64,000 nucleotides of DNA. It comes from Bacteroidales bacterium. Lineage in GTDB: Bacteria; Bacteroidota; Bacteroidia; Bacteroidales; P3. The notes under the pieces are model-generated. The model did no database searches, had not been told where the DNA came from, and saw nothing but the letters and a program-made list of their open reading frames with translations. The stretch covers positions 59,107 to 123,106 of the forward strand of contig JAGAYN010000020.1 in assembly GCA_017940465.1 (NCBI GenBank), written 5' to 3'. Numbering within the stretch: the stretch's first letter is position 1; the number at the start of each line of letters is the position of its first letter. Position numbers and translations under genes: made by a program. Positions 7,872 to 16,927 of this stretch are shown piece after piece.

Positions 7872-8855
7872 TTATATGATTGTTTTAGTTGAATAGATGC
7901 CGGGATATCTTCGATTCAACACCTTTTTCACCCGTGTGTAGAGCAACTTGCGGTCGTATTGAATGAATCGTCTATACATGCTGCCATATTGTTGCTTATA
8001 GGTGTTTTTGTAGAGTAGGGTGTAGACAAAGCAGAATATGGAACTGGAGAAGTGTGACCTTTTTTTTAGGAAATCGATATATGAACGAGTGCGGTCGTTA
8101 AAAGGAAAGACCCAGCGATTGATTCGTGACGCATTGATGTTAGGGTCTAGAATATGTACCTCGTTGAATCGTTCCTGCGCGCTTTGTTCGTCAGGTGGAA
8201 TACTTTTCTCTTGCTCTCCATGGATCCTGTATTGAGTCAGGGGCTGTGTAATATAGCCAAGTGCTTTATCCTGAATGGCAAGAAGAGAGATTACTTCATC
8301 ATGCAGAATGCTGGGCGAGCAGTATTCTGCGAATTGGATTTTCCCTCGGATTGCCATGGTGGCACCAGTGGCATGATTGCAATAGAAAACGGGTAACTCG
8401 CAGCCTGCATCAAAATATTTTCGATATTCTTCACTGAATCCAACTCGATTAAATAGAGAATTTCCTATTGTGTGCCCGTCTGAATCAATGAGAATCGCAT
8501 CAGAGAAGACAACGTTCTTGCTTGGATTGAGGTAGAACCAATCTATTATAGTCTTTACTTTTTCGGGTACCCATACATCGTCTTGGTCGGATAGGAATAT
8601 TATGTCGCCAGTGCAGAGATTGACAGCCTTCTGAAAGTTGGCACACACACCGAGATTAGTTTCATTGCGGTAGACCAGGATGTTAGTATGTGTTTGCTGT
8701 TGAATTTGTTCAATGATATGTAGTGTATTGTCGGAACTCCTGTCATCGCATATAACGATTTCATCAACGGGCACGGTTTGCGAAATGATGGATTCAACCT
8801 GTTTCCGGATGTGTTGAGCGCCATTGTAGGTACAGAGTGCAACAGAAGTCGTCAT
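7872..8855 (-). CDS. Family 2 glycosyltransferase (paralogue A)
   Basis: A 327-residue GT2 protein. It begins SVALCTYNGAQHIRKQVESI, with VDEIVICDDRSSDNTLHII, ETNLGVCANFQKAV and IIFLSDQDDVWVPEKV (DQDD metal-binding motif), then CNHATGATMAIRG in the acceptor half. The same landmarks in the same order occur in the next upstream gene (8924-9910), so the two look like an old tandem duplication. The C-terminal KQQYGSMYRRFIQYD segment is also shared. The gene is visibly AT-rich compared with the ends of the operon. Donor and acceptor are unknown; its role is assembly of the polysaccharide repeat unit. Confidence 0.9.
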   Translation of the reverse strand: MTTSVALCTYNGAQHIRKQVESIISQTVPVDEIVICDDRSSDNTLHIIEQIQQQTHTNILVYRNETNLGVCANFQKAVNLCTGDIIFLSDQDDVWVPEKVKTIIDWFYLNPSKNVVFSDAILIDSDGHTIGNSLFNRVGFSEEYRKYFDAGCELPVFYCNHATGATMAIRGKIQFAEYCSPSILHDEVISLLAIQDKALGYITQPLTQYRIHGEQEKSIPPDEQSAQERFNEVHILDPNINASRINRWVFPFNDRTRSYIDFLKKRSHFSSSIFCFVYTLLYKNTYKQQYGSMYRRFIQYDRKLLYTRVKKVLNRRYPGIYSTKTII

Positions 8856-8923
8856 TTATTGGTAGACTTTTGTGTAGGGGAAGGTGAGGAATAATACTTG
8901 ATGTTCTCAATGCGAGGAAATTG

Positions 8924-9910
8924 CTATTTTTTAGGTGTGCGGCGAGTGAGTCGTAGAAATGTATATCGTAGTGATTGGCGGATATCGTAGCACATTATTT
9001 TAAGGTAATTGTCGCCGTACAGGTGTTTATACTTCTTACGGGTACGAAGTATAATAAACAAGGCTAATGATTTGTGGAGAAGGCGATTCCGAGTAATTAT
9101 GTATTCCACCCGTTCTCGAGACAGGCTTGAGATGATGGGCATAACAGATTGAAGATGTTCAGAGGCAGGCCAGTATTCTCGAATGTGGTCATAGTAGCAA
9201 TGCCAGTTCTCACCTTCGTGTGCAGATGGTAGATAGAAGCCAGTTTGCTGGTTGTCGTGACGACGGTAGTTGATAAGTGGCTGGTAGATGACTCCAAGAC
9301 GTCCGTCCTCTGCTGCTTTTATTGCAATAGCAAAATCATGCAGGAAATGGGGTGTACAAAAGTCAAAAGGATGATGTGATTCGAGGAAACTGCTGCGTAC
9401 CGCCATCGTTGCTCCTGTAGCGTGGTTGCGTCGCAGGAAACATTCCAGTTGAAGCCCCGCATCAAACATTCGCTGCTCCTCTTTGTGGAAAGACATGCGA
9501 AATAGATTGCCATAGTGTTTTAGGTGCCTACTTTGCGAGTCTATGAGTAAAGCATCAGTGAAAACAGCGGCGATGTTGGGGCGTTTGGATAGATAGTCTG
9601 TTATATATTCCACCTTGTTGGATTGCCATACATCGTCTTGGTCTGAAAAGAAAATAATGCTCCCCTTGCATAGGCTGGTGGCCTGTTTGAAATTAAGGCA
9701 TACGCCGAGTGGCTCTTTGTTTTGGTAGATTCTTATTTTATTGGGGTGACTCTGCCGGAAAGTTTCGGCGATAGAGACGGTAGAGTCTGTGCTGCCATCA
9801 TCGCAAATGACAATTTCGTCCACAGGACATGTTTGTTGCAGGATGGACTGTAACTGTTCAGCAAGGAAAGGTTCCCCATTATATGTGCATAGTGCAACGG
9901 ATAGCATCAT
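8924..9910 (-). CDS. Family 2 glycosyltransferase (paralogue B)
   Basis: A 328-residue GT2 protein similar along its whole length to the gene at 7872: SVALCTYNGEPFLAEQLQSI, VDEIVICDDGSTDSTVSIA, EPLGVCLNFKQATSLC, IIFFSDQDDVWQSNKV and NHATGATMAVRSS. The start may be either of two adjacent ATG codons (9910 or 9907). It is 68 bases from the following gene and about 70 bases from a weak hypothetical frame upstream. AT-rich. Sugar specificity is unknown; divergence in the acceptor half suggests that the two paralogues recognise different acceptors (inference). Confidence 0.9.
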   Translation of the reverse strand: MMLSVALCTYNGEPFLAEQLQSILQQTCPVDEIVICDDGSTDSTVSIAETFRQSHPNKIRIYQNKEPLGVCLNFKQATSLCKGSIIFFSDQDDVWQSNKVEYITDYLSKRPNIAAVFTDALLIDSQSRHLKHYGNLFRMSFHKEEQRMFDAGLQLECFLRRNHATGATMAVRSSFLESHHPFDFCTPHFLHDFAIAIKAAEDGRLGVIYQPLINYRRHDNQQTGFYLPSAHEGENWHCYYDHIREYWPASEHLQSVMPIISSLSRERVEYIITRNRLLHKSLALFIILRTRKKYKHLYGDNYLKIMCYDIRQSLRYTFLRLTRRTPKK

Positions 9911-9979
9911 TTCTATGATTTTGAATAGAGGTATTTGTGAAAAAACGGTTGAATCTATAATAATTATAATATTGACGTA

Positions 9980-10372
9980 TTAGATAGGCCTTGCTATGGG
10001 GAAATGAGAATTTGGAAATGCTCTCATGATGTTTGGCAAGGTGTTTTCTGTTGGATGTGCCGTATTGTTTGGTGTAATAGAGGGCAATAGAAAGTCTGTC
10101 GGCTGGAATGCAGTTGTTGTTTGTTGCATCATGGATGATATACTCGAAGTGTAAGGAGTTTCTTGTATTTTTATTGTCGGATAGGAAATACGGACAGAAT
10201 AGTTGGGTTTTCTATAATGCGTAGGGAAAGAATATTTGGTCTCGTCGAGATAGTTGTCTAAATAGTCCAACCGCAACACTTGGTTGTGGTTTCCGATAAT
10301 AACTGTATATGTTGCAAATGGGTTCATTTCGTTAGCAGCAAGGAGTAGGCAATGCTGAATCCCTTGAATCAT
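9980..10372 (-). CDS. Hypothetical protein, doubtful
   Basis: A possible 130-residue protein that I do not recognise. It starts MIQGIQHCLLLAANEMNPFA and is polar, rich in Asn, Pro, Thr and Tyr, with no signal peptide, membrane segment or known motif. It lies in an 890-base AT-rich stretch that has no other convincing gene, between two GT2 genes. It could be a real small protein, a remnant of a lost glycosyltransferase or polymerase gene, or chance. The strand agrees with the operon. Low confidence. Confidence 0.25.
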   Translation of the reverse strand: MIQGIQHCLLLAANEMNPFATYTVIIGNHNQVLRLDYLDNYLDETKYSFPTHYRKPNYSVRISYPTIKIQETPYTSSISSMMQQTTTAFQPTDFLLPSITPNNTAHPTENTLPNIMRAFPNSHFPIARPI

Positions 10373-10800
10373 GACATAGTACCAGGTGATTAAAAGGAAC
10401 AGAATAACGCCGATAGGTAGCGATGGAATCGTAGCTTGATATATAAATCATATGTTGTTTTATGCTGGATACGATAGAAATTGTATCCAGTTAAATGATA
10501 CTAAACAATAAGAAGCATTGCGCATTTATTATGGTATCTTTGGTTGATAGTGTCCAATAAATTGGGGGTATTGCATAGGCAACATTCGGCTATTCCGCAA
10601 ACCCCTTACCATTAGCAAAATCGTTCTCTTTAATTGCGAGGTATTGTGTCACATAAACGCATATATCTTAAATTGAGGTCTTGGCGACAGAATGGAGTCT
10701 TTGTGAATTCAATGAAATCATTCTGTCCGTCTTTAAGTAGTCAACTTACTTCGCGTAGTTTTTTGTTCTTACAGAGATTTACCTGCTTTTTAGTTGGGTG
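10373..10800. other. AT-rich gap with two inverted repeats, no gene
   Basis: No supportable gene. Two inverted repeats are visible. CTGGATAC at 10465-10472 pairs with GTATCCAG at 10483-10490 around a 10-base loop. GACAGAATG at 10686-10694 pairs with CATTCTGTC at 10719-10727 around a 24-base loop. Neither is followed by a T-run on either strand, so they do not look like intrinsic terminators. They may be recombination scars or RNA structures. Confidence 0.4.
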
Positions 10801-11706
10801 CTAATATTTAATACGCCGAATCCATGAGAGGGGAGAAATAAGGATTTTTCCGATACGGTAAGCAACAGATTCTTGAATTCCGGTTAGTGTACGTTGAAGT
10901 TGAATCAACTCTTTGCGGTTGAATTGGTCGCCAAATAATTTTAGAGAAAGATGGGAGACCTGTTTTTGTAATGCGATAACCGCGGGATTATCTAATTGTA
11001 GAGATCGTCGAGTTGCAGTCTCATACCGTACTAACAGGTTCCAAAGAAGAGCACTATAGGCTCTTGAGTTTTTTGATATTTGGTTGGGGGTGCTCCTGTA
11101 TTTATATGTAAATTTATCGAGTATATATATCGGAGCATATTCTTCAAGTTTGAAGTATAGTTCTTGGTCAACGGCAGCTGGCAGAATTGCAGTAATTCCT
11201 GATGTCTTCTCGTAGATGCTTTTCTTGAAAGAAGCAAAAACTTCAGGTTGGTAGTCGTTGTGCTCGAAGTAGTTTTCTTTGCTATTCAAGTGCAAAATTC
11301 TGGATTCACTAATAATGTTTAGTTTTTCGTCGCAAATATAATGTCTAGAAAAGCAGCAGGAGATGTCGCTATTTAGGCGGTGAGCATCAATATGACTTTC
11401 CAGGGCATTAGGAAGTAGAATGTCATCGGCATCAAGAAATCCACATAGACTCCCTGTTGCATATTCAACGCATTTTCTTTTGGTTAGTCCGCATCCCATG
11501 TTTTGGGGATTATAGAAGATCCGGATTTTTTTATGGTGGGCACATTTGTTTAGTATGGCATGAGATTCGTCAGTAGAGCCGTCATCAACAATAATTAGTT
11601 CCCAGTTAGAATAGGTTTGCTCAATAACGCTGTTGATGGCTTCTTGGAGATATCTCCCATTATTGAAGTTCGCGACAAGAACAGAAAAAAGGGGTGTATC
11701 ACACAT
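10801..11706 (-). CDS. Family 2 glycosyltransferase
   Basis: A 301-residue GT2 protein. It starts LFSVLVANFNNGRYLQEAIN and has WELIIVDDGSTDESHAIL, YNPQNMGCGLTKRKCVEYA and LCGFLDADDILLPNALE (DADD metal site), the classic SpsA-like GT-A landmarks. The end (YRIGKILISPLSWIRRIKY) is basic and amphipathic, as in many membrane-associated glycosyltransferases. AT-rich. It starts 12 bases after the stop of the GT8 gene. Donor and acceptor are unknown. Confidence 0.92.
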   Translation of the reverse strand: MCDTPLFSVLVANFNNGRYLQEAINSVIEQTYSNWELIIVDDGSTDESHAILNKCAHHKKIRIFYNPQNMGCGLTKRKCVEYATGSLCGFLDADDILLPNALESHIDAHRLNSDISCCFSRHYICDEKLNIISESRILHLNSKENYFEHNDYQPEVFASFKKSIYEKTSGITAILPAAVDQELYFKLEEYAPIYILDKFTYKYRSTPNQISKNSRAYSALLWNLLVRYETATRRSLQLDNPAVIALQKQVSHLSLKLFGDQFNRKELIQLQRTLTGIQESVAYRIGKILISPLSWIRRIKY

Positions 11707-11718
11707 TTATTATGGCGA

Positions 11719-13473
11719 TTAAAAAAGTTTCTTAATCTTTTTTACCAAAGAAGAAATGAAACGGCTAAATTTATAAGGAGAACTACACTTTATGGAGTGG
11801 ATTTCAATGTATTTACGGGTTAATTCATCTTGTTGCCATTTAAAGGCATTATTTATTTTTGATGATAGGAACAATTGAGTTCGAAGTAGAGGCTCACGTT
11901 GTGTTTGATTTAATAAGGATTGGAGCCCTATAAGTCTATGGTTATCAAAATTTTGCATATATTCCCGTCCCACGTCTACGTGTACTATTGGTGTATTGTT
12001 AGACGCGATAACTAAATTAACGGCAACTATAGGATCAATGTTAGGGTTATAGGAAGACCAATCAATTTTAAAAGAGGGAGGGAGTAAGATACCTCCATTG
12101 TCTAGGGCGACTAAAGCGTAAGATGGAATGTTGGATACAGGTTGAAAAGACCAATCTTTGGGTGGAGAAATCTTTCCTTGATAATTTGTCTGTATAGAGC
12201 AGCAACTGGTAGCACAGATGGATTTAGGATGTATGATATGCGTTTGAATCAACGATTCCACGTAGAAGCTGTTTTGTAGTAAAGAAGGCGGCGAAAAAAT
12301 CCGAATAACATTGTTGCTTAAGGGGTTGTCTGTTATAGTCTCAATGAGTGCCGAAGAGTTACTTTGATGATATTCAACAAGTATATCATGTGCAACAAGA
12401 GATTGTTGCGAGACATGCGTATCGCTAAAGAAAATGATTTTATTGGGAATCAGCGATTGCCCTCTCGCCAATTCTAGTATAGAATAAATATCGTTCAGGT
12501 GATTAGCATTATAAGGTATGTATAGGTGTATCTGGAAGTCGAGTAAAAGGTCCTCTGTTGTCATGGAGAATGGAAAAAGTTGAAATATAGACCGTTTTGT
12601 TGGGGTGTCCAGCATTATTCTTCCCGGGTAATCTTCACCGAAGACTTCTTTGTACAAATCGTTCCATTGGGGAGAATAAAGTGTATTAGAAAATATCCAG
12701 GGTTTCCATGGAGCAGCCAAATGGAGAATTGCTGCACTTTTTATGATGTCATCTTTTGTATAGTTATGGGGTATTCCATAATATTCAGTAATTTCAGAGA
12801 TAGGGGATTTGCATATACTCCCGTTCTGAACATTATATTTAAGTGGCAAATAAAGAACTTCTTCGTTTAATACAACATTTAGGGCATCTTGATCCATATT
12901 GTTGTTAATGCCGTCTTTCCGGTAGTCAAGAAGTTTACTTTCCAAGGAGTACTCTCTGAAACGCGTAAGATTGAGAAGTAAAACCCCAGAGTTAAAATAT
13001 GCCTTATGATTGGTCTTTAGTATGTTTGTTTGGTAATTGGCATCACCATAGGGTCGGATATTCTTGACAACACCGGCATATACATCGGAAAGATTGTAGT
13101 TCCATAGTTCGGTCAAGTCTTCCTGTACAATGATGTCACTGTCAAGATAAAGAATCTTGTCTAAATGGTTGAGAATATTTGAAATCCTAAATTTGATTAA
13201 GGCAGATGTGCTGACATAAAAATCGTCACCTCGGTGAAGATATCTAAACTCTGAATTATCAACGGTTACAACCTCGATAGAGCACTTTTCCGAAGAGAGG
13301 GAAGTTAAAAGTGCTTTTCCGTGGGAAGAGATAGCGTCAGTGAGAATGTAAATAGTCAGGTTGGTATTTTCTGCTTGACATTTCTTTATTGAGTGAATGG
13401 CAACTACAGTAGGGATAATGTAATTCTCATCGCAAATGAAGCAAATGTTTATGTTTGCAGATGGGAGATGCAT
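11719..13473 (-). CDS. Family 8 glycosyltransferase with extra C-terminal domain
   Basis: A 584-residue two-part protein. Residues 1 to about 290 are a GT8 (LgtC/RfaJ-like) domain: INICFICDENYIIPTVVAIH, LDKILYLDSDIIV with the DxD at residues 111-113, KAYFNSGVLLLNLTRFR, MDQDALNVVL and AAILHLAAPWKPW. The family moves galactose or glucose from UDP-sugars with retention. Residues from about 300 on do not look like GT8; they contain IPSYALVALDNGGILLPPSF near residue 456, which resembles the GGVLYPP-type motif I recall from uncharacterised capsule glycosyltransferase-like proteins. A basic tail (SSLVKKIKKLF) suggests membrane association. Normal GT8 proteins are about 300 residues, so this looks like a fusion. 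AT-rich. Confidence 0.85.
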   Translation of the reverse strand: MHLPSANINICFICDENYIIPTVVAIHSIKKCQAENTNLTIYILTDAISSHGKALLTSLSSEKCSIEVVTVDNSEFRYLHRGDDFYVSTSALIKFRISNILNHLDKILYLDSDIIVQEDLTELWNYNLSDVYAGVVKNIRPYGDANYQTNILKTNHKAYFNSGVLLLNLTRFREYSLESKLLDYRKDGINNNMDQDALNVVLNEEVLYLPLKYNVQNGSICKSPISEITEYYGIPHNYTKDDIIKSAAILHLAAPWKPWIFSNTLYSPQWNDLYKEVFGEDYPGRIMLDTPTKRSIFQLFPFSMTTEDLLLDFQIHLYIPYNANHLNDIYSILELARGQSLIPNKIIFFSDTHVSQQSLVAHDILVEYHQSNSSALIETITDNPLSNNVIRIFSPPSLLQNSFYVESLIQTHIIHPKSICATSCCSIQTNYQGKISPPKDWSFQPVSNIPSYALVALDNGGILLPPSFKIDWSSYNPNIDPIVAVNLVIASNNTPIVHVDVGREYMQNFDNHRLIGLQSLLNQTQREPLLRTQLFLSSKINNAFKWQQDELTRKYIEIHSIKCSSPYKFSRFISSLVKKIKKLF

Positions 13474-13500
13474 CTTTTGATACTTAAGGATGGTACGTGG

Positions 13501-14805
13501 TTATGATTTAAGAGGGTATATTTCTATTTCTGCATCCTGATAAGATGTTCGTCCACTGAATGGCCAGTGTGCGAACGGGATATGATGGCATTTATCAAGA
13601 TATTTGATTTCAAACTGTATGGCATCAATAACAATGTCATAATTTTTGCATTTGGCAACGAAATCCATCAAAGATAGGTTGAAGTTTATCCGGTAGATAC
13701 CCATTGCGAGTTGATGATTTTTTAATACCACTTTTGCTTCAAAGTCATTGGTGTCAGAGGGAAGCGCAAGCTGTTGGGAGTAGTAGGAGCCAACGTGATT
13801 GTCAAATTCATCTCTAATAATAATTCCAATTTGGCAATTATTAATAGACCGATTATTTCTGTGGAATTTGAGGTTAAATATAAGTGGTTCCTCTGTAGAA
13901 ACGTTCCGTACGTCATTTAGTATACGGACTTCGGTATATTCCAGCTCTCGAAGGGTATTTTTATTTCGTTGGATTTCAGTTGTGCTTAGGTGGTCTCTCA
14001 ATTCTGAATCAGCAGATGTTTTAAGGTAGAGATCTATGATTTCATCTGCTGTTCCTGTCTGTCTTACAATACCGTTCTCTAGCAATACACCATTCTTGCA
14101 GAGCGCTCTCACGCTCGCCATATTATGGCTGACAAACAGCACTGTGCGACCTTGACTGGTGGAGACATCTTGCATTTTGCCGATGGCTTTCTTTTGGAAT
14201 TCGGCGTCTCCGACGGCGAGGACTTCGTCGACGACGAGGATGTCCGGGTCGAGGTGGGCGGCGACGGCGAAACCGAGGCGGACGCGCATGCCGCTGGAGT
14301 AGCGTTTGACGGGGGTGTCGATGTAGCGCTCGCAGCCGCTGAAGTCGATGATTTCGTCCAGCTTGCGGGAGATTTCTTCCTTGGTCATGCCGAGGATGGC
14401 ACCATTAAGGTAGATGTTCTCGCGGCCGGTCATTTCGGGGTGGAAGCCGGTGCCCACTTCGAGCAGGGAGGCGATTCGGCCGCGGGCGCGGATGTCGCCG
14501 GTGGTGGGGGCGGTGATTTTGGAGAGGAGCTTCAGCAGGGTGCTTTTGCCAGCGCCGTTCTTGCCGATGATGCCGACGACGTCGCCCTGCTCCACTTTGA
14601 AGTCGATGTCGCGCAGGGCCCATACGAACTGGCTTTCGCCTTTGGTGCCGCGGTCGTTGGTTTCGCCGATGGTGAGAAAGGGGTCTTCTTTGTGGCGCAC
14701 CTGTGTGGTCCACCAGCGCTTGATGTCTTCGCGGAAGGTTCCGGTGGAGACAAGGCCGAGGCGGTAGAGTTTGCTGACGTGGTTGAATTCTATTGCTGTT
14801 GCCAT
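13501..14805 (-). CDS. wzt: Polysaccharide ABC exporter ATPase with C-terminal sugar-recognition domain
   Basis: A 434-residue ATPase of the Wzt/TagH type that powers export of a finished polysaccharide with the permease at 17959. The nucleotide-binding domain has Walker [13 protein letters not shown] (about residues 77-88), [20 protein letters not shown], signature [14 protein letters not shown], Walker [16 protein letters not shown] and switch FVSHN. From about residue 255 a beta-rich Wzt C-terminal domain follows, which in the family binds the capped chain end. Base composition changes within the gene: 40 of 60 bases are G/C at 14281-14340 but only 15 of 60 at 13801-13860. The ATG at 14805 overlaps fcl by 16 bases; a longer frame upstream is antisense-frame sequence in fcl. 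Confidence 0.95.
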   Translation of the reverse strand: MATAIEFNHVSKLYRLGLVSTGTFREDIKRWWTTQVRHKEDPFLTIGETNDRGTKGESQFVWALRDIDFKVEQGDVVGIIGKNGAGKSTLLKLLSKITAPTTGDIRARGRIASLLEVGTGFHPEMTGRENIYLNGAILGMTKEEISRKLDEIIDFSGCERYIDTPVKRYSSGMRVRLGFAVAAHLDPDILVVDEVLAVGDAEFQKKAIGKMQDVSTSQGRTVLFVSHNMASVRALCKNGVLLENGIVRQTGTADEIIDLYLKTSADSELRDHLSTTEIQRNKNTLRELEYTEVRILNDVRNVSTEEPLIFNLKFHRNNRSINNCQIGIIIRDEFDNHVGSYYSQQLALPSDTNDFEAKVVLKNHQLAMGIYRINFNLSLMDFVAKCKNYDIVIDAIQFEIKYLDKCHHIPFAHWPFSGRTSYQDAEIEIYPLKS

Positions 14806-15731
14806 TCTGTGTGGTTTAGAAAGTCGTTGTATGCGAGGCGGATGCCTTCTTTCAATTCGGTGCGGTAGGTCCATCCGAGGGCGGCGGCCTTGCTTACGTC
14901 GAGCAGTTTGCGGGGTGTGCCGTTGGGTCGGGTGGTGTCCCAATGGATGCGGCCGGTGTAGCCCGTGATGGCGGCCACGGTCTCGGCCAGTTCCCGGATG
15001 GTGATTTCTTTGCCTGTGCCGGCGTTGACGGTCTCGTTGCCGGAGTAGTTCTGCATGAGGAAGAGGCAGAGCTGGGCGAGGTCGTCGACGTAGAGGAACT
15101 CGCGCAGGGCGCTGCCGTCGCCCCAGCAGGTGACTTCCTGCAGGCCCTGTTCCTTGGCCAGGTGGAAGCGCCGTATCATGGCGGGCAGCACGTGGCTGTT
15201 CTCGGGGTGATAGTTGTCGCCGGGGCCGTAGAGGTTGGTGGGCATGACGGAGATGTAGTCGGTGCCGTACTGCCGGTTGAGGTATTCGCAGTACTTGAGG
15301 CCGCTGATTTTCGCCAGGGCGTAGGCCTCGTTGGTGGGTTCGAGGGCCGAGGTGAGCAGGCAGTCCTCGCGCATGGGTTGCGGGGCGAGGCGGGGGTAGA
15401 TGCAGCTGGAGCCGAGGAAGAGCAGTTTCTTCACTCCGTTCTGCCACGCGGCATGTATGGTGTTCATTTCGAGCGTCATGTTGAGGTACATGAAGTCGGC
15501 CAGGGCGGCGCTGTTGGCCGCGATGCCGCCCACTTTGGCGGCTGCGAGGAAGACGTATTCGGGTTTCTCCTCGGCGAAGAAGCGTTCGACGTCGGCCTGT
15601 CGGGTGAGGTCGAGTTCGGCGTGTGTGCGGGTGACGAGGTTGTGGTAGCCGTTGCGCTTCAGTTCTCGCACGATGGCCGAGCCCACCATTCCGCGGTGGC
15701 CGGCGACGTAGATCTTGGATTCTTTCTGCAT
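14790..15731 (-). CDS. fcl: GDP-L-fucose synthase
   Basis: A 313-residue SDR enzyme (WcaG/Fcl) that turns GDP-4-keto-6-deoxy-mannose into GDP-L-fucose by 3,5-epimerisation and NADPH reduction. It has the NADP loop [24 protein letters not shown], the catalytic Ser in FLGSSCIYP, the Tyr/Lys pair in [11 protein letters not shown] and [20 protein letters not shown], a fucose-synthase signature. Length is normal. It follows gmd in the same direction, and the 97 bases between them carry a copy of an 11-bp-period repeat element also found at 31361 and 53068. Its product would be a donor for one of the operon's glycosyltransferases. Confidence 0.97.
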   Translation of the reverse strand: MQKESKIYVAGHRGMVGSAIVRELKRNGYHNLVTRTHAELDLTRQADVERFFAEEKPEYVFLAAAKVGGIAANSAALADFMYLNMTLEMNTIHAAWQNGVKKLLFLGSSCIYPRLAPQPMREDCLLTSALEPTNEAYALAKISGLKYCEYLNRQYGTDYISVMPTNLYGPGDNYHPENSHVLPAMIRRFHLAKEQGLQEVTCWGDGSALREFLYVDDLAQLCLFLMQNYSGNETVNAGTGKEITIRELAETVAAITGYTGRIHWDTTRPNGTPRKLLDVSKAAALGWTYRTELKEGIRLAYNDFLNHTEWQQQ

Positions 15732-15747
15732 GGGTGGTTTTTGGTGG

Positions 15748-15796
15748 GGTCCTTATAGGTATCCTATAGGTATCCCATAGGTATTTACTTCGACTG
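15748..15796 (-). repeat. Dispersed 11-bp-period element, copy 1
   Basis: Read on the minus strand, this contains CAGTCGAAGTAA followed by three 11-base units (ATACCTATGGG, ATACCTATAGG, ATACCTATAAG) and GGACC. Near-identical copies are at 31361-31438 and 53068-53145. It lies between gmd and fcl and points in the same direction as these genes. Confidence 0.85.
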
Positions 15797-15828
15797 TGAC
15801 CCGATTTGGTCGGATATGGACCATGTGT

Positions 15829-16917
15829 TCATTTTACGATGCCTTTCTCCAGATATTCTTCGAGGTTCACCTTCACGCGGTGGGCCGCGTCGTCGGCCGC
15901 CACCTTGCGCATGTCGTGGTCGACCATGAGGCGCACCAGTTCGCGGAACGGGGTCTTCGACGGGTTCCAGCCCAGTTTGGCCTTGGCTTTGGTGGGGTCG
16001 CCGAGGAGGTTGACCACATCGGTGGGTCGGTAGAAGTCGGGGCTCACCTCGACGAGCACCTGGCCCGTGGCGGCGTCGATGCCTTTCTCGTCGATGCCGC
16101 TGCCCTCGAAGCGCAGCTCAATGCCGGCCTCGCGGAAGGCCAGCTGGCAGAACTCGCGCACGGAGTGCTGCTCGCCGGTGGCCACCACAAAGTCGTCCGG
16201 CTCCGCCTGCTGCAGCATGAGCCACATGCACTCCACATAGTCGCGCGCGTAACCCCAGTCGCGTAGGCTGTCGAGGTTGCCCAGCAGCAGCTTTTTCTGC
16301 TCGCCCTGCTTGATGCGTGCGGCGGCGATGGTGATCTTGCGGGTGACGAAATTCTCGCCCCGGCGCTCGCTCTCGTGGTTGAAGAGGATGCCGTTGCAGC
16401 AGAACATGTTGTAGGCTTCGCGGTATTCTTTGATAATCCAGTAGCTGTAGAGTTTGGCCACGGCGTAGGGGCTGTAGGGGTGGAAGGGCGTCTCCTCGTT
16501 CTGGGGGACGGCCTCGACGCGGCCGTAGAGCTCGGAGGTGCTGGCATGGTAGATGCGGCAGGTGCCGGCCAATCCGCAGAGACGCACGGCCTCGAGGATG
16601 CGCAGGGTGCCGGTGGCGTCGACGTTGGCGGTGTATTCCGGCACATCGAAGCTGACCTGCACGTGGCTCTGGGCGGCCAGGTTGTAGATCTCATCGGGCC
16701 GGACGGCGGAGACGACTTGCTGGATGCCCATCGAGTCGGCGAGGTCGCCATAATGGAGATGGAACCGTTCGTGGCCCTCAAGGTGGGCGATGCGCTCGCG
16801 GTAGTCGACACTGCTGCGCCGGATGATGCCGTGCACATCGTAGCCTTTCTCAATCAGGAGTTCAGCCAGGTAGCTTCCGTCTTGGCCGGTGATGCCGGTA
16901 ATAAGTGCTTTTTTCAT
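15829..16917 (-). CDS. gmd: GDP-mannose 4,6-dehydratase
   Basis: A 362-residue extended SDR that converts GDP-D-mannose to GDP-4-keto-6-deoxy-D-mannose, the first step to GDP-fucose. Motifs: [20 protein letters not shown] (NADP loop), [35 protein letters not shown], the catalytic Thr/Glu in ASTSELYG, the Tyr/Lys in [13 protein letters not shown], and [16 protein letters not shown]. Length and motif order are normal for the family. It is followed by fcl and preceded, 10 bases away, by the NTP_transf_5 gene. High GC. Confidence 0.97.
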   Translation of the reverse strand: MKKALITGITGQDGSYLAELLIEKGYDVHGIIRRSSVDYRERIAHLEGHERFHLHYGDLADSMGIQQVVSAVRPDEIYNLAAQSHVQVSFDVPEYTANVDATGTLRILEAVRLCGLAGTCRIYHASTSELYGRVEAVPQNEETPFHPYSPYAVAKLYSYWIIKEYREAYNMFCCNGILFNHESERRGENFVTRKITIAAARIKQGEQKKLLLGNLDSLRDWGYARDYVECMWLMLQQAEPDDFVVATGEQHSVREFCQLAFREAGIELRFEGSGIDEKGIDAATGQVLVEVSPDFYRPTDVVNLLGDPTKAKAKLGWNPSKTPFRELVRLMVDHDMRKVAADDAAHRVKVNLEEYLEKGIVK

Positions 16918-16927
16918 TTATGGGGTG

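Noticed and set aside
10465-10490. Intrinsic terminator
   Set aside because: The 8-bp stem has a 10-base loop and no T-run on either strand.
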